Of a stretch of DNA of 35,962 bases, positions 16,341-24,086 are shown piece after piece. The DNA comes from Actinomycetota bacterium (lineage in GTDB: Bacteria > Actinomycetota > Actinomycetes > Propionibacteriales > Propionibacteriaceae). Position numbers and translations under genes: made by a program. Below the pieces are notes generated by a model. That model ran no database searches, was not told the DNA's origin, and was given only the letters and a program-made list of their open reading frames with translations. The stretch lies in assembly GCA_020161795.1 (NCBI GenBank), contig JAIUOR010000005.1, positions 1-35,962 of the forward strand. Direction: 5' to 3'. Numbering within the stretch: the first letter of the stretch is position 1; the number at the start of each line of letters is the position of its first letter.

Positions 16341-16411
16341 GCACTTTCTGCCAGATAGTCGTCCTGCACGACGGATATGCCCCCGCGAGGCCGGTATGTG
16401 GCAGAAAGTGC
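16341..16411. repeat. 71-bp palindromic element after the feo operon
   Basis: GCACTTTCTGCCA at 16341-16353 is a perfect inverted copy of TGGCAGAAAGTGC at 16399-16411. Pairing continues inward after one mismatch (ATA with TAT). A second stem GTCGT-CCTGC-ACGAC lies inside at 16358-16372. The nested layout resembles REP-like or MITE-like elements and may also act as an end signal for feoABC. Only one copy is in this window. Confidence 0.75.
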
Positions 16412-16427
16412 ACAGCGGGAGCCGCGC

Positions 16428-16571
16428 CTACCAGATGTCTGGACGCCTCCGGTCGGGTTCGTTGGGCTTGGGTGGTTTGCGGGGTTCGGGGAGGAGCGCG
16501 CGGCGGGTCTCGTCCAGCAGCCTCACGGCACGCAGCGTCCAGCGGGTGACATCGATCGGCGGGATCTGCAT
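16428..16571 (-). CDS. Small ORF, 47 residues, function unknown
   Basis: On the minus strand an ATG at 16571-16569 opens 47 codons ending in TAG at 16428. GAGGAGG followed by a 7-8 nt spacer stands before the ATG, an excellent Shine-Dalgarno sequence and the main reason to believe the gene. The product starts MQIPPIDVTRWTLRAVRLLD and ends with a proline- and arginine-rich tail (PEPRKPPKPNEPDRRRPDIW). The first half could be an amphipathic helix. No Cys or transmembrane segment is present. It diverges from murI and ends near the palindrome at 16341-16411. An in-frame ATG 36 bases upstream would lack a ribosome site. I do not recognise a family. Confidence 0.5.
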   Translation of the reverse strand: MQIPPIDVTRWTLRAVRLLDETRRALLPEPRKPPKPNEPDRRRPDIW

Positions 16572-16619
16572 GCCGCCCCCTCCTCGTAGTTGCGCTGCCT
16601 CAATCATGCACGCACCGGA

Positions 16620-16625
16620 TAAGGT
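16620..16625 (+). promoter_or_regulatory. -10 of murI, leaderless type
   Basis: TAAGGT ends 8 nt before the GTG at 16634. Confidence 0.4.
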
Positions 16626-16633
16626 TCTGAACC

Positions 16634-17440
16634 GTGGCTGCCGCTGATGCCCCGATCGGGGTCTTCGATTCCGGGTTCGGTGGATTGACCGTGGCGCGGG
16701 CGATCCTGGATCAGTTGCCCAGCGAGGACATGATCTACCTGGGCGACACCGCCCGGGCCCCCTATGGCACCAAGACCATCCCCGAAGTGCGCGAGTACGC
16801 CCTGGAATGCCTCGACTACCTGGCAGAGCAGGATGTGAAAGCCCTCGTCATCGCCTGTAACTCGGCCTCGTCCGCGGTGCTGCGGGATGCCCGGGAGCGC
16901 TACGACATCCCGGTGATCGACGTCATCCTGCCGGCCGCCCGGCGGGCGGTCCGGGTCTCCAACGAAGGCCGGATCGGGCTGATCTGCACCACCGCGACCG
17001 CCACTTCTGCCAGCTACGACGACGCCCTGACCGCCGTCCCCGGAATCGAACTGGTCACCGCCCCCTGCCCCCGGTTCGTCGACTTCGTCGAGGCCGGGGT
17101 GACCAGCGGGCCCGAGCTGCTCGACGCGGCCCGGGGCTACCTGCTGCCGCTGCGAGAGGCCGGGGTCGACACCCTCATCCTGGGCTGCACGCACTACCCG
17201 CTGCTGGCCGGGGTCATCTCCTATGTGATGGGGGAGGACGTCACCCTGGTCTCGTCGGCAGAGGAGTGCGCCCGCGAGACCTATGCCACCTTGACCGACC
17301 ACGGCCTGCTCCGGGAGGAACCCCGCACCCCGAACCTGCGCTTCCTCACCACCGGCAGCCCCGAGCTCTTCCAGGGCGTCGGCAGCCGCCTGCTGGGCGG
17401 CTTCGTCCAGCAGGTCGAGCAGATCTACGCCCTCGGCTGA
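16634..17440 (+). CDS. murI: Glutamate racemase
   Basis: A 268-residue cytoplasmic enzyme making D-glutamate for peptidoglycan. IGVFDSGFGGLTVARAI opens the protein. The two catalytic cysteines are in VIACNSASSAVL and LGCTHYPLL. YLGDTARAPYGTK is also typical. The GTG start at 16634 gives the standard N-terminus and lies 8 nt after a -10 hexamer. It is followed by 216 bp without a gene that contain the inverted repeat at 17480-17554, then rph. It stands in the clpS-murI-rph-rdgB neighbourhood common in actinobacteria. Confidence 0.96.
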   Translation: MAAADAPIGVFDSGFGGLTVARAILDQLPSEDMIYLGDTARAPYGTKTIPEVREYALECLDYLAEQDVKALVIACNSASSAVLRDARERYDIPVIDVILPAARRAVRVSNEGRIGLICTTATATSASYDDALTAVPGIELVTAPCPRFVDFVEAGVTSGPELLDAARGYLLPLREAGVDTLILGCTHYPLLAGVISYVMGEDVTLVSSAEECARETYATLTDHGLLREEPRTPNLRFLTTGSPELFQGVGSRLLGGFVQQVEQIYALG

Positions 17441-17479
17441 GGATTGACGTCCCCCGGGCAGCCGGCGCCGGCCAGATCT

Positions 17480-17554
17480 CCGCAGAATCCGGGTGATCCA
17501 GGCCACTCGTCCGCACTATCCCGGCAGCCTGCCGGATCTGCCCGGTTTCTGCGG
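17480..17554. repeat. 75-bp nested inverted repeat between murI and rph
   Basis: CCGCAGAATCCGGG at 17480-17493 pairs with CCCGGTTTCTGCGG at 17541-17554 with a single mismatch. Inside, GATCC (17495-17499) pairs with GGATC (17534-17538). At 17521-17535 CCGGCA-GCC-TGCCGG is a perfect 6-bp hairpin. It may be a murI terminator or a palindromic repeat element. Its sequence is unrelated to the element at 16341-16411, though size and design are alike. Confidence 0.7.
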
Positions 17555-17644
17555 TCGACCGGGAGGGGATGGGAGGTTGACCTGCCCGTCCCCGCAGGCA
17601 CGTCCATTCCCGACCGGGGCGATCCTTCTCCGGTGCCCGGCAGT

Positions 17645-17650
17645 TAGGCT
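17645..17650 (+). promoter_or_regulatory. -10 of rph, leaderless type
   Basis: TAGGCT ends 6 nt before the ATG at 17657. Confidence 0.45.
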
Positions 17651-17656
17651 GGTGAC

Positions 17657-18379
17657 ATGCCCACACGCCACGACGGACGTACCCCGGATCAACTGCGCGA
17701 GGTGCGGATCACCCGCAGCTGGCTCCACCATGCCGAGGGCTCGGTGCTGGTGGAGTTCGGCGCCACCCGGGTGCTGGTGGCGGCCTCGGTCACCGAGGGC
17801 GTGCCGCGTTGGCGGAAGGGCTCCGGCCTGGGCTGGGTGACCAGCGAGTACGCCATGCTGCCGCGCTCCACCCACACCCGCGGCGACCGGGAGTCGGTCC
17901 GCGGCAAGATCGGTGGACGCACCCACGAGATCTCCCGCCTGATCGGACGCTCGCTGCGCGCGGTGATCGACTACAAGGCGCTGGGGGAGAACACCATCGT
18001 GCTCGACTGCGATGTGCTGCAGGCGGACGGCGGTACCCGCACGGCCTCCATCACCGGCGCCTACGTCGCCTTGGTGGACGCCGTCAGCTGGCTGCGGGAA
18101 CGCGGCGCCCTGGCGGGCGAGCCGCTGCTGGACTCGGTCGCCGCGGTCTCGGTGGGCGTCGTGAACGAGGTGCCCGTCCTCGACCTCGACTACGTCGAGG
18201 ACTCCGGTGCCGAGGTGGATCTCAATGTCGTCGCGACCGGTTCGGGGAGGTTCGTCGAGGTGCAGGGCACCGCCGAGGGACAGCCCTTCGACCGCGACGT
18301 CCTCAATCAGTTGCTCGACCTCGGGCTGGCCGGCTGCGCCGACCTGACCCGGCTACAACGGGAGGCATTGGCACCATGA
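17657..18379 (+). CDS. rph: Ribonuclease PH
   Basis: A 240-residue phosphorolytic 3'-5' exoribonuclease that trims tRNA 3' ends. RNase PH landmarks are [18 protein letters not shown] near residue 30, the phosphate-site region [28 protein letters not shown] with its arginine cluster, and [24 protein letters not shown]. The C-terminal part [22 protein letters not shown] is complete. The stop is overlapped by an ATG that begins repeat copy B, and rdgB follows. Confidence 0.97.
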   Translation: MPTRHDGRTPDQLREVRITRSWLHHAEGSVLVEFGATRVLVAASVTEGVPRWRKGSGLGWVTSEYAMLPRSTHTRGDRESVRGKIGGRTHEISRLIGRSLRAVIDYKALGENTIVLDCDVLQADGGTRTASITGAYVALVDAVSWLRERGALAGEPLLDSVAAVSVGVVNEVPVLDLDYVEDSGAEVDLNVVATGSGRFVEVQGTAEGQPFDRDVLNQLLDLGLAGCADLTRLQREALAP

Positions 18380-18445
18380 CCACCCCATCGAGTTCTCCTC
18401 CTCCGCTGCGCTCCCCCGGACAACTCAGCGGGGACCCCGGCATGA
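18377..18445 (+). repeat. 69-bp junction repeat, copy B (rph/rdgB)
   Basis: It starts at the rph stop codon and ends at the ATGA where rdgB begins, so it occupies the same kind of position as copy A at 16045-16113. GAGTT at the left and AACTC at the right form the arms of a stem in this copy, where copy A has GTTC and GAAC. Thus both keep partial pairing with different bases. CCCC and GGGG extend the arms outward. Confidence 0.75.
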
Positions 18446-19053
18446 GAACTGTCGTCGTCGCCACCCACAATGCCAAGAAGGCCGTCGAACTGCGCCGCGT
18501 CCTGGTCGAGGAGGGCCTCGCCGCGGAGGTGATCGGGCTGGACGAGTGCGTCTCCTACCCCGAGCCGGAGGAGACCGAGAACACCTTCGAGGGCAATGCC
18601 CTGCTCAAGGCGCGGGCTGCGGCCCGCGAGACCGGTCACCTGGCGGTGGCCGACGACTCCGGGTTGGCGGTCGATCTGCTGAACGGCATGCCCGGCGTCC
18701 GTTCCGCCCGCTGGTCGGGGCCGGGCGCCACCGACGAGGCCAACCTGAACCTACTGCTGCGGCAGTTGGCGGAGACCGATGACGAGCAGCGCACCGCCCA
18801 GTTCGTCTGCGCGATGGCGATGGTCACGCCCGACGGTCGCGAGTGGGTGGTGCGCGGCGAGATGCTCGGCCGGCTGGTGTTGGACCCGCGCGGCGGGAAC
18901 GGCTTCGGCTACGATCCGATCTTCGTGGCCAATCACCAGCACCGCACCAACGCCGAGTTGACGCCGGCGGAGAAGGACGCGATCAGCCATCGCGGACAGG
19001 CCGTTCGGGCGATGGTGCCGCTGCTGCGGGCCGTCCTGGAGGAGGATCTGTGA
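18442..19053 (+). CDS. rdgB: Non-canonical purine NTP pyrophosphatase (RdgB/HAM1)
   Basis: A 203-residue ITPase family enzyme that removes dITP and XTP from the nucleotide pool. The start [21 protein letters not shown] fits the family exactly. [43 protein letters not shown] and [10 protein letters not shown] are its conserved blocks. The frame is also open from an ATG at 18376 that overlaps the rph stop; that version would add 22 residues encoded by the 69-bp repeat. I prefer 18442 because family members begin there. Its stop overlaps the thyA start. Confidence 0.95.
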   Translation: MRTVVVATHNAKKAVELRRVLVEEGLAAEVIGLDECVSYPEPEETENTFEGNALLKARAAARETGHLAVADDSGLAVDLLNGMPGVRSARWSGPGATDEANLNLLLRQLAETDDEQRTAQFVCAMAMVTPDGREWVVRGEMLGRLVLDPRGGNGFGYDPIFVANHQHRTNAELTPAEKDAISHRGQAVRAMVPLLRAVLEEDL

Positions 19054-19844
19054 AGCAGTACCTGGACCTGATGCAGCACGTGCTCGACCACGGCGCCGAG
19101 AAGTCCGACCGCACCGGCACCGGCACCCGCAGCGTCTTCGGTTACCAGATGCGCTTCGACCTCGCCGAGGGCTTCCCGCTGCTCACCACCAAGCGGCTGC
19201 ACACCCGCTCCATCTTCGGTGAGCTGCTGTGGTTCCTGCGCGGCGACACCAACGTCGGCTGGCTGCACGAGAACAACATCACGATCTGGGACGAGTTGGC
19301 CGACGCCAACGGCGACCTCGGCCCGATCTACGGCTACCAGTGGCGCTCCTGGCCCACCCCCGACGGCCGCCACGTCGACCAGATCGCCGGCCTGATCGAA
19401 GCGCTGCGCAGCAACCCCGATTCCCGCCGGCACATCGTCTCGGCCTGGAACGTCGGCCAGCTCGACCAGATGGCGCTGCCGCCCTGCCACGCCTTCTTCC
19501 AGTTCTACGTTGCCGACGGACGGCTCTCCTGCCAGCTCTACCAGCGCTCGGCCGACATCTTCCTGGGGGTGCCGTTCAACATCGCCTCCTACGCGCTGTT
19601 GACCCACCTGATCGCCCGCGCCGCCGGTCTGGAGGTCGGTGACTTCGTCCACACCCTCGGCGACGCTCACCTGTACAGCAATCACCTGGAACAGGCCCGG
19701 CTGCAGCTCACCCGCGAACCCCGCTCGCTGCCGCGGCTGGTGCTCAACCCGGATGTGACCGGCATCGACGCCTGGACCCTGGCCGACATCGAGGTGGTCG
19801 ACTACAACCCCCACCCCGGCATCAAGGCTCCGATCGCCGTCTAG
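19050..19844 (+). CDS. thyA: Thymidylate synthase
   Basis: A 264-residue folate-dependent thymidylate synthase, the usual length. It has [20 protein letters not shown] near the start, the catalytic cysteine in [12 protein letters not shown], and the dUMP-binding [19 protein letters not shown]. The C-terminus [13 protein letters not shown] is canonical. The GTG start at 19050 overlaps the rdgB stop (GTGA), so it belongs to the rph-rdgB unit. folA, which regenerates the folate it oxidises, is one gene away. Confidence 0.98.
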   Translation: MKQYLDLMQHVLDHGAEKSDRTGTGTRSVFGYQMRFDLAEGFPLLTTKRLHTRSIFGELLWFLRGDTNVGWLHENNITIWDELADANGDLGPIYGYQWRSWPTPDGRHVDQIAGLIEALRSNPDSRRHIVSAWNVGQLDQMALPPCHAFFQFYVADGRLSCQLYQRSADIFLGVPFNIASYALLTHLIARAAGLEVGDFVHTLGDAHLYSNHLEQARLQLTREPRSLPRLVLNPDVTGIDAWTLADIEVVDYNPHPGIKAPIAV

Positions 19845-19888
19845 CCAGGACGGCCCGCTCTCGCGACAGGACTGTCGGAGGCGGCATC

Positions 19889-19894
19889 TAGGCT
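19889..19894 (+). promoter_or_regulatory. -10 of the alpha/beta hydrolase gene, leaderless type
   Basis: TAGGCT ends 6 nt before the ATG at 19901, the same arrangement as at rph. Confidence 0.45.
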
Positions 19895-19900
19895 GGCGGC

Positions 19901-20593
19901 ATGAACATCATTCTGGTTCCCGGCCTCTGGCTGGATGCCTCCTCCTGGGAGGATGTGACCCCGGCTCTCGAGGCGGCGGGCCACCACGTCCACGCGGTCA
20001 CCCTTCCGGGTCTGGGTGCCGACGCCGCCACCGCGGCGCAGATCGGCATGGCCGACTGGGTCGACGCGGTCACCAACCTGATCGATTCCGAGGGTGGCCC
20101 GGTGGTGCTGGTGGGCCACAGCGGCGGCGGCAACGTCGTGTGGGGCGCGACCGAACAGCGTGCCGACCGGATCGCCCGGGTGATCTTCGTCGATACCGTG
20201 CCGCCCCCGCCCGGCGCGGGGATCTCGGAGTTCGAGGTGGCCGACTGGGTCGTCGCGTTCCCGGGGTGGGACTTCTTCGACGACACGGAGGTGGGTGACC
20301 TCGCTCCCGCGACGCGGGAGAAGTGGGCGGCGCGCACCCGGTCGGTTCCGCCGCGGACCACCAGCGATCCGATCGCGCTGGCCGGCCACGCTCGGCACCG
20401 GGTGCCGGTGACCATCCTCTCCGGCACCCCGACGGAGGCGGAGATGCGCGAGCAGATGGCCGGCTGGGGAGACTGGGGTGTCGAGTTCGCCGCGATCGAC
20501 CACGTCTCCGTGGTTCATCTCGGCTCGGGTCACTGGCCGCAGTTCTCCCAGCCCGAGGCGCTGGCCGCAGCGATCCTCGCCGCGATCGGCTGA
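19901..20593 (+). CDS. Alpha/beta hydrolase, substrate unknown
   Basis: A 230-residue single-domain alpha/beta hydrolase without signal peptide. The oxyanion and start region is LVPGLWLDASSWEDV. The nucleophile Ser is in the elbow VGHSGGGNVVWG (about residue 72). The likely catalytic His is in HLGSGHWPQFSQPE near the end, and the acid lies somewhere in between. It resembles small actinobacterial esterase-like proteins of unknown substrate. It has its own -10 and lies between thyA and folA, where no functional link is evident. Confidence 0.87.
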   Translation: MNIILVPGLWLDASSWEDVTPALEAAGHHVHAVTLPGLGADAATAAQIGMADWVDAVTNLIDSEGGPVVLVGHSGGGNVVWGATEQRADRIARVIFVDTVPPPPGAGISEFEVADWVVAFPGWDFFDDTEVGDLAPATREKWAARTRSVPPRTTSDPIALAGHARHRVPVTILSGTPTEAEMREQMAGWGDWGVEFAAIDHVSVVHLGSGHWPQFSQPEALAAAILAAIG

Positions 20594-20640
20594 CCCGCTG
20601 GGCGCCGGGCAGCCCAGGGCTGGTCCGTCGCGCTTCCCGG

Positions 20641-20646
20641 TAAGCT
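20641..20646 (+). promoter_or_regulatory. -10 of folA, leaderless type
   Basis: TAAGCT ends 7 nt before the GTG at 20654. Confidence 0.4.
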
Positions 20647-20653
20647 CTGCGCT

Positions 20654-21160
20654 GTGCGGATCATAGGCATCGCGATCGTCGGCTCCAACGGCGTGATCGG
20701 GGATGGTCACAGCCAGCCCTTTCAGATCGCCGAAGACTGGGCGCGTTTCAAGCGGGTCACCCTGGGCCACCCGATGATCATGGGACGCCGCACCCACGCG
20801 GCGATCGGGCGCTGGCTCCCGGGCCGCACGACCATCGTGGTGACCGGCAATCCGGACGGCGTGGAGTTGCCCACCGACGATCGCGCGACCGGCCACGCCG
20901 CGTCGTCGGTCGCCGAAGCGCTCGAGTTGGCCGCTTCGCTGGACGACGAGGTCTACGTGGCGGGCGGCGGCAGCATCTATCTGCAGGCCTGGTCCGAGCT
21001 CACCGAGCTCGATCTGACCGAGGTGGCGGCCGAGGCCGACGGCACGGTGTTCTTCCCGCCAGTGGAACCCAGCGAATGGCAGGAGGTCGCCCGCGAGCAG
21101 CGCGAGGGCTTCGCCTTCGTCCGCTATCTGCGCAAGGCCGAGTCGGCCAGCGTCGACTAG
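20654..21160 (+). CDS. folA: Dihydrofolate reductase
   Basis: A 168-residue NADPH-dependent reductase of dihydrofolate. The start RIIGIAIVGSNGVIGDG matches the family's first strand and loop. EDWARFKRVTLGHPMIMGRRTHAAIG contains the Asp and the NADPH-contacting GRRT. VYVAGGGSIYLQAW is the second nucleotide-binding turn. The GTG at 20654 lies 7 nt after a -10. The product restores tetrahydrofolate used by the nearby thymidylate synthase. dinB begins 2 bp after its stop, so the two are probably cotranscribed. Confidence 0.95.
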   Translation: MRIIGIAIVGSNGVIGDGHSQPFQIAEDWARFKRVTLGHPMIMGRRTHAAIGRWLPGRTTIVVTGNPDGVELPTDDRATGHAASSVAEALELAASLDDEVYVAGGGSIYLQAWSELTELDLTEVAAEADGTVFFPPVEPSEWQEVAREQREGFAFVRYLRKAESASVD

Positions 21161-21162
21161 GG

Positions 21163-22464
21163 GTGCGCACCACCGCCAGCGTCCTTCACCTCGACCTGGA
21201 CGCCTTCTTCGCCGCCGTCGAACAGCGGGACAAACCCTCGCTGCGTGGCAAGCCGGTGATTGTCGGCGGGCTCGGGCAGCGCGGGGTGGTCAGCACCGCG
21301 TCGTACGAGGCGCGACCGTTCGGGGTGCACTCGGCGATGCCGATGCACGAGGCCCGGCGGCGCTGCCCGCACGCGGCCTTCCTGGCCGGCCGCTTCTATG
21401 CCTACCGCCAGGCCAGCGGCATCGTGATGGGTCTGCTGCGGGAGCTCTCGCCGGCGGTCGAGGCGCTGAGCCTGGACGAGGCCTTCGTCGATCTGGCCAT
21501 CGGCCCCCCGCGGTCGCTGGACGACGACGAGCTGGTGCGGCTGGCGGCGGAGTTGCGGACGCGCGTGAGCGAGCAGACCGACGGGCTGACAGCGTCGGTG
21601 GGCCTGGGAAGCTCGAAGTTCATCGCCAAGGTCGCCACCGAGCTCGCCAAACCCGACGGCATCCACCTCGTGCCCCTGGGGGAGGAGGTGACGACGATCG
21701 CGCCCCTGCCGGCGCGGGCGATCCCCGGGGTCGGCCCGGCCACGATGGAACGGCTGGCCCGGCTCGGTGTGCAACTGGTGAGCGATCTGCAGCAGCTGTC
21801 GGAGGCCGAACTCGTCCGGGCGCTGGGGCGTTCGGCCGGCGAGAGCCTGTTCCAGCTCGCGCAGGGCCGCGACGACCGGGCGGTGGAGCCGGATCGCGAG
21901 ACCAAGTCCATCTCGGTGGAGGACACCTTCGCCACCGACATCGCCGATGGAGCCACCCTCGCCGCGGTGCTCGACGGGCAGGCCGGTCAGGTCGCCGAAC
22001 GCCTGGCGAAGGCAGGGCTGTTCGCCCGCACCGTCACCGTCAAGCTGCGCTGGCCCGACTTCTCCTCGGTCACCCGCTCCCGCACGCTGCTGGGCGCGAC
22101 CGACCGGGTGGAGGTGATCCGGCAGGTCGCGCGCGAACTGCTGAGCGGGATCGACACCAGCGCCGGCGCGCGGTTGGCGGGAGTTGGAGTGTCCGGGCTG
22201 GTGGGGATCGCGCAGGAGGCCCTGTTCGATCTGGCCGACAACTCAACAGACGTAGAGGAGCGGGTCGCTTCCGACGTGCCGGACCGCCGCAACCGCGGCT
22301 GGCTGCCGGGCGCCGACATCGTCCATGACGAGCTCGGGCCGGGCTGGGTCTGGGGGAGCGGCCACGGGGTGATCACCGTCCGGTTCGAGACCGCCCGGAG
22401 CGGGCCAGGCCCCGTCCGCACCTTCGCGCTGGACGAGCCGGCGTTGCACCGGCCCGGCGACTGA
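21163..22464 (+). CDS. dinB: DNA polymerase IV (Y-family)
   Basis: A 433-residue translesion polymerase. The metal-binding motifs are complete: LHLDLDAFFAAVEQ at the N-terminus and LSLDEAFVDL (Asp-Glu) further on. ASVGLGSSKFIAKVATELAKP and the helix-hairpin-helix IPGVGPATMERLARLG are typical. The C-terminal tail of about 60 residues with GPGWVWGSGHGVITVRFET is common in actinobacterial DinB. It has no beta-clamp motif that I can name with confidence. The GTG at 21163 follows the folA stop by 2 bp. No LexA box is visible upstream. Confidence 0.95.
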   Translation: MRTTASVLHLDLDAFFAAVEQRDKPSLRGKPVIVGGLGQRGVVSTASYEARPFGVHSAMPMHEARRRCPHAAFLAGRFYAYRQASGIVMGLLRELSPAVEALSLDEAFVDLAIGPPRSLDDDELVRLAAELRTRVSEQTDGLTASVGLGSSKFIAKVATELAKPDGIHLVPLGEEVTTIAPLPARAIPGVGPATMERLARLGVQLVSDLQQLSEAELVRALGRSAGESLFQLAQGRDDRAVEPDRETKSISVEDTFATDIADGATLAAVLDGQAGQVAERLAKAGLFARTVTVKLRWPDFSSVTRSRTLLGATDRVEVIRQVARELLSGIDTSAGARLAGVGVSGLVGIAQEALFDLADNSTDVEERVASDVPDRRNRGWLPGADIVHDELGPGWVWGSGHGVITVRFETARSGPGPVRTFALDEPALHRPGD

Positions 22465-22468
22465 GGAG

Positions 22469-23689
22469 TCAGTCGGACGCCGCGGGGTCGAGGACGGTCG
22501 CCGGCTGGCGTCCCCGCAGAACCAGCGGCACGCAGCCCAACGAGGCCACGGCCGTCAGAATGATCAGCAGGCGATAGTCCACCAGCCCCAGCAACCAGGC
22601 GCCGGCCACGGTGAAGATGACCGAGGGCAGGTTGAACAACACATTCGATGCCGAGGCCACCCGTCCCTGCAGGGTCGCCGGGGTGCGTATCTGGCGTTCG
22701 GTGACGAAGGCGACCACGCACAGCGTCACGCCGAAGCCCACCAGCGCTATGCCGAGCACCGCCAGCCAGATGATCGACCCGGCCAGCGGTAGCTGGCCGA
22801 CCCCGAGCGCGGCCACGCCGATGGCGATGGTGCGGGGACGGCCGATGCGACGCATGATCGCCGGCGCCAGGGCACCCCCGATCGCGCCGGCCACCCCTTG
22901 GCCGACCACCAGCGGGCCGAGCATCTCCGGGGGCATGCCGAAGGCGTCCAGAATGGCGAAGACCACCGCGTTGAGCAGACCGCTGGCGCCGAAGGCGATG
23001 GTGAGGGTGATCGACTGGGCACCCAGCGGCGGGGTGTGGGCCAGGTGACGGAAGCCCGCGGCCAGTTCGCTCCACAGGTCGCTGCGCTGTTCGGCCGGTG
23101 TCGGCGGCGTCTCGGTCACCCGGACCATGGCCAGGGCGCCGATCGCGGCGGTGAAGCCGGCGGCAGCGGTGATGATCAGCGGGGTCATGCCGACGGCCGC
23201 GTAGACGGCTGCGCCGATCACCGGCAGCACGACCCGCAGGGCCTGGTCGATCATGGTGAATCGGCCATTGGCAGAGCCGAGGGCATCGTCGGGCAGCAGG
23301 TCGCGGAGCAGCCCCGACTGGGCCGCGGCGGTGGAGTAGCCGATGGCGGCGTAGACCGCCGTGACCACGAAGATGAGCCAGACCTGGCCGGCGTCCCGGA
23401 CCGCGAACAGGGGGAGCAGGCTGGCCGCGCCGATCGCGTAGGTCACCATCAGCATCCGGCGCCGCGAGACCTGGTCCGCCAGATGGCCAAGGAGGGGCGC
23501 GAAGAGAGCCGGGATGCCGAACAGCGCGAAGGTGAGACCGGCTGCGGCGTTCGAGCCGGTGAGATCCTTCACCCAGACCGCCAGCATCAGCATCAGCAGC
23601 GAGTCAGCGACGTTGGTCAGCACCCAGCCGACGGTCAGCCAACGGAAGGCGGAGGTTCGCAGCGCGGTGGCGGGTGGGTCTGCGGTCAC
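22469..23689 (-). CDS. MFS transporter (probable drug or siderophore efflux)
   Basis: About 406 residues with twelve predicted membrane spans. The early segment FALFGIPALFAPLLGHLADQVSRRRMLMV is the MFS loop 2-3 motif G-x-L-A-D-x-x-x-R-R in form. Low-level similarity is to the MFS_3/EntS-like exporters. I prefer the GTG at 23689 because a TAATGT -10 lies 7 nt before it in leaderless spacing. A GTG at 23698 would add three residues (MPK). Substrate is unknown. The stop lies 4 bp from the dinB stop. Confidence 0.88.
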   Translation of the reverse strand: MTADPPATALRTSAFRWLTVGWVLTNVADSLLMLMLAVWVKDLTGSNAAAGLTFALFGIPALFAPLLGHLADQVSRRRMLMVTYAIGAASLLPLFAVRDAGQVWLIFVVTAVYAAIGYSTAAAQSGLLRDLLPDDALGSANGRFTMIDQALRVVLPVIGAAVYAAVGMTPLIITAAAGFTAAIGALAMVRVTETPPTPAEQRSDLWSELAAGFRHLAHTPPLGAQSITLTIAFGASGLLNAVVFAILDAFGMPPEMLGPLVVGQGVAGAIGGALAPAIMRRIGRPRTIAIGVAALGVGQLPLAGSIIWLAVLGIALVGFGVTLCVVAFVTERQIRTPATLQGRVASASNVLFNLPSVIFTVAGAWLLGLVDYRLLIILTAVASLGCVPLVLRGRQPATVLDPAASD

Positions 23690-23696
23690 CTTCGGC

Positions 23697-23702
23697 ACAT
23701 TA
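23697..23702 (-). promoter_or_regulatory. -10 of the MFS gene, leaderless type
   Basis: TAATGT on the minus strand, 7 nt before the GTG at 23689. This spacing is what decides the start in favour of 23689. Confidence 0.35.
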
Positions 23703-23789
23703 CGCCGGTCGCTGCGCTGCCGGGCCGTCGTCGCCCCCCACCCGACCCCGACTCGTCCCTGGGACGCGCGGCCTCCGGCGTCGTCGGGC

Positions 23790-23795
23790 TAGACT
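23790..23795 (+). promoter_or_regulatory. -10 of the tRNA-Leu gene
   Basis: TAGACT lies 14 nt before the mature 5' end of the tRNA at 23810. Confidence 0.35.
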
Positions 23796-23809
23796 CGCCG
23801 CCGTGGCCA

Positions 23810-23891
23810 GCCGGAGTGGTGGAATTGGCAGACACGCAGGATTTAGGTTCCTGTGCCTTCGGGCGTGAGGGTTCAAGTCCCTTCTCCGGTA
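23810..23891 (+). tRNA. tRNA-Leu, anticodon UAG
   Basis: The acceptor stem GCCGGAG (23810-23816) pairs with CTCCGGT (23884-23890), with one G-U pair, followed by discriminator A. The anticodon stem-loop is CAGGA-TTTAGGT-TCCTG, giving UAG, which reads CUA and other CUN codons. The T arm is GAGGG-TTCAAGT-CCCTT. The long variable arm (TGCCTTCGGGCG) is typical of class II tRNA-Leu. CCA is not encoded. Its 3' half is a classic integration site for mobile elements. Confidence 0.97.
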
Positions 23892-23950
23892 CGACAAAAG
23901 TGGCTGTTGACTAGGTGTAATAGATCAGCTACGGACGAGATGGCGCCGTT

Positions 23951-23971
23951 CGTGCAACATACGTGCAACAT
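23951..23971 (+). repeat. Two direct 10-bp repeats near the tRNA 3' end
   Basis: CGTGCAACAT occurs at 23951-23960 and again at 23962-23971, an 11-bp period of about one helical turn. The pair lies 60 bp past the tRNA and before the excisionase-like gene. It could be an arm site for an integrase or Xis. Nothing else is recognised in the 195 bp between tRNA and xis except the hairpin at 24015. Confidence 0.55.
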
Positions 23972-24014
23972 CGAGAGGCCGTTGTGGCCCTTCTTCAGCT
24001 CCGGTCTCGCGCGA

Positions 24015-24051
24015 ACGAAGCCCGGGCTGCGACACAGCATCCGGGCTTCGT
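24015..24051. terminator. Strong hairpin at the end of the xis-like gene
   Basis: ACGAAGCCCGG at 24015-24025 and CCGGGCTTCGT at 24041-24051 are perfect inverted copies. GCTG and CAGC extend the structure inside. It lies 36 bp past the stop of the minus-strand xis-like gene. It is likely its terminator and insulates the tRNA side. Confidence 0.65.
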
Positions 24052-24086
24052 CTGATCTGGTTGGTGGGGTTGAGTGCACCGCCGGC

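Noticed and set aside
23873-24079. A 68-codon minus ORF between tRNA-Leu and the xis-like gene, considered as an integrase remnant
   Set aside because: It runs through the hairpin and tRNA 3' end, has no recombinase motif (no R-x-x-R or catalytic Tyr context) and no ribosome site.
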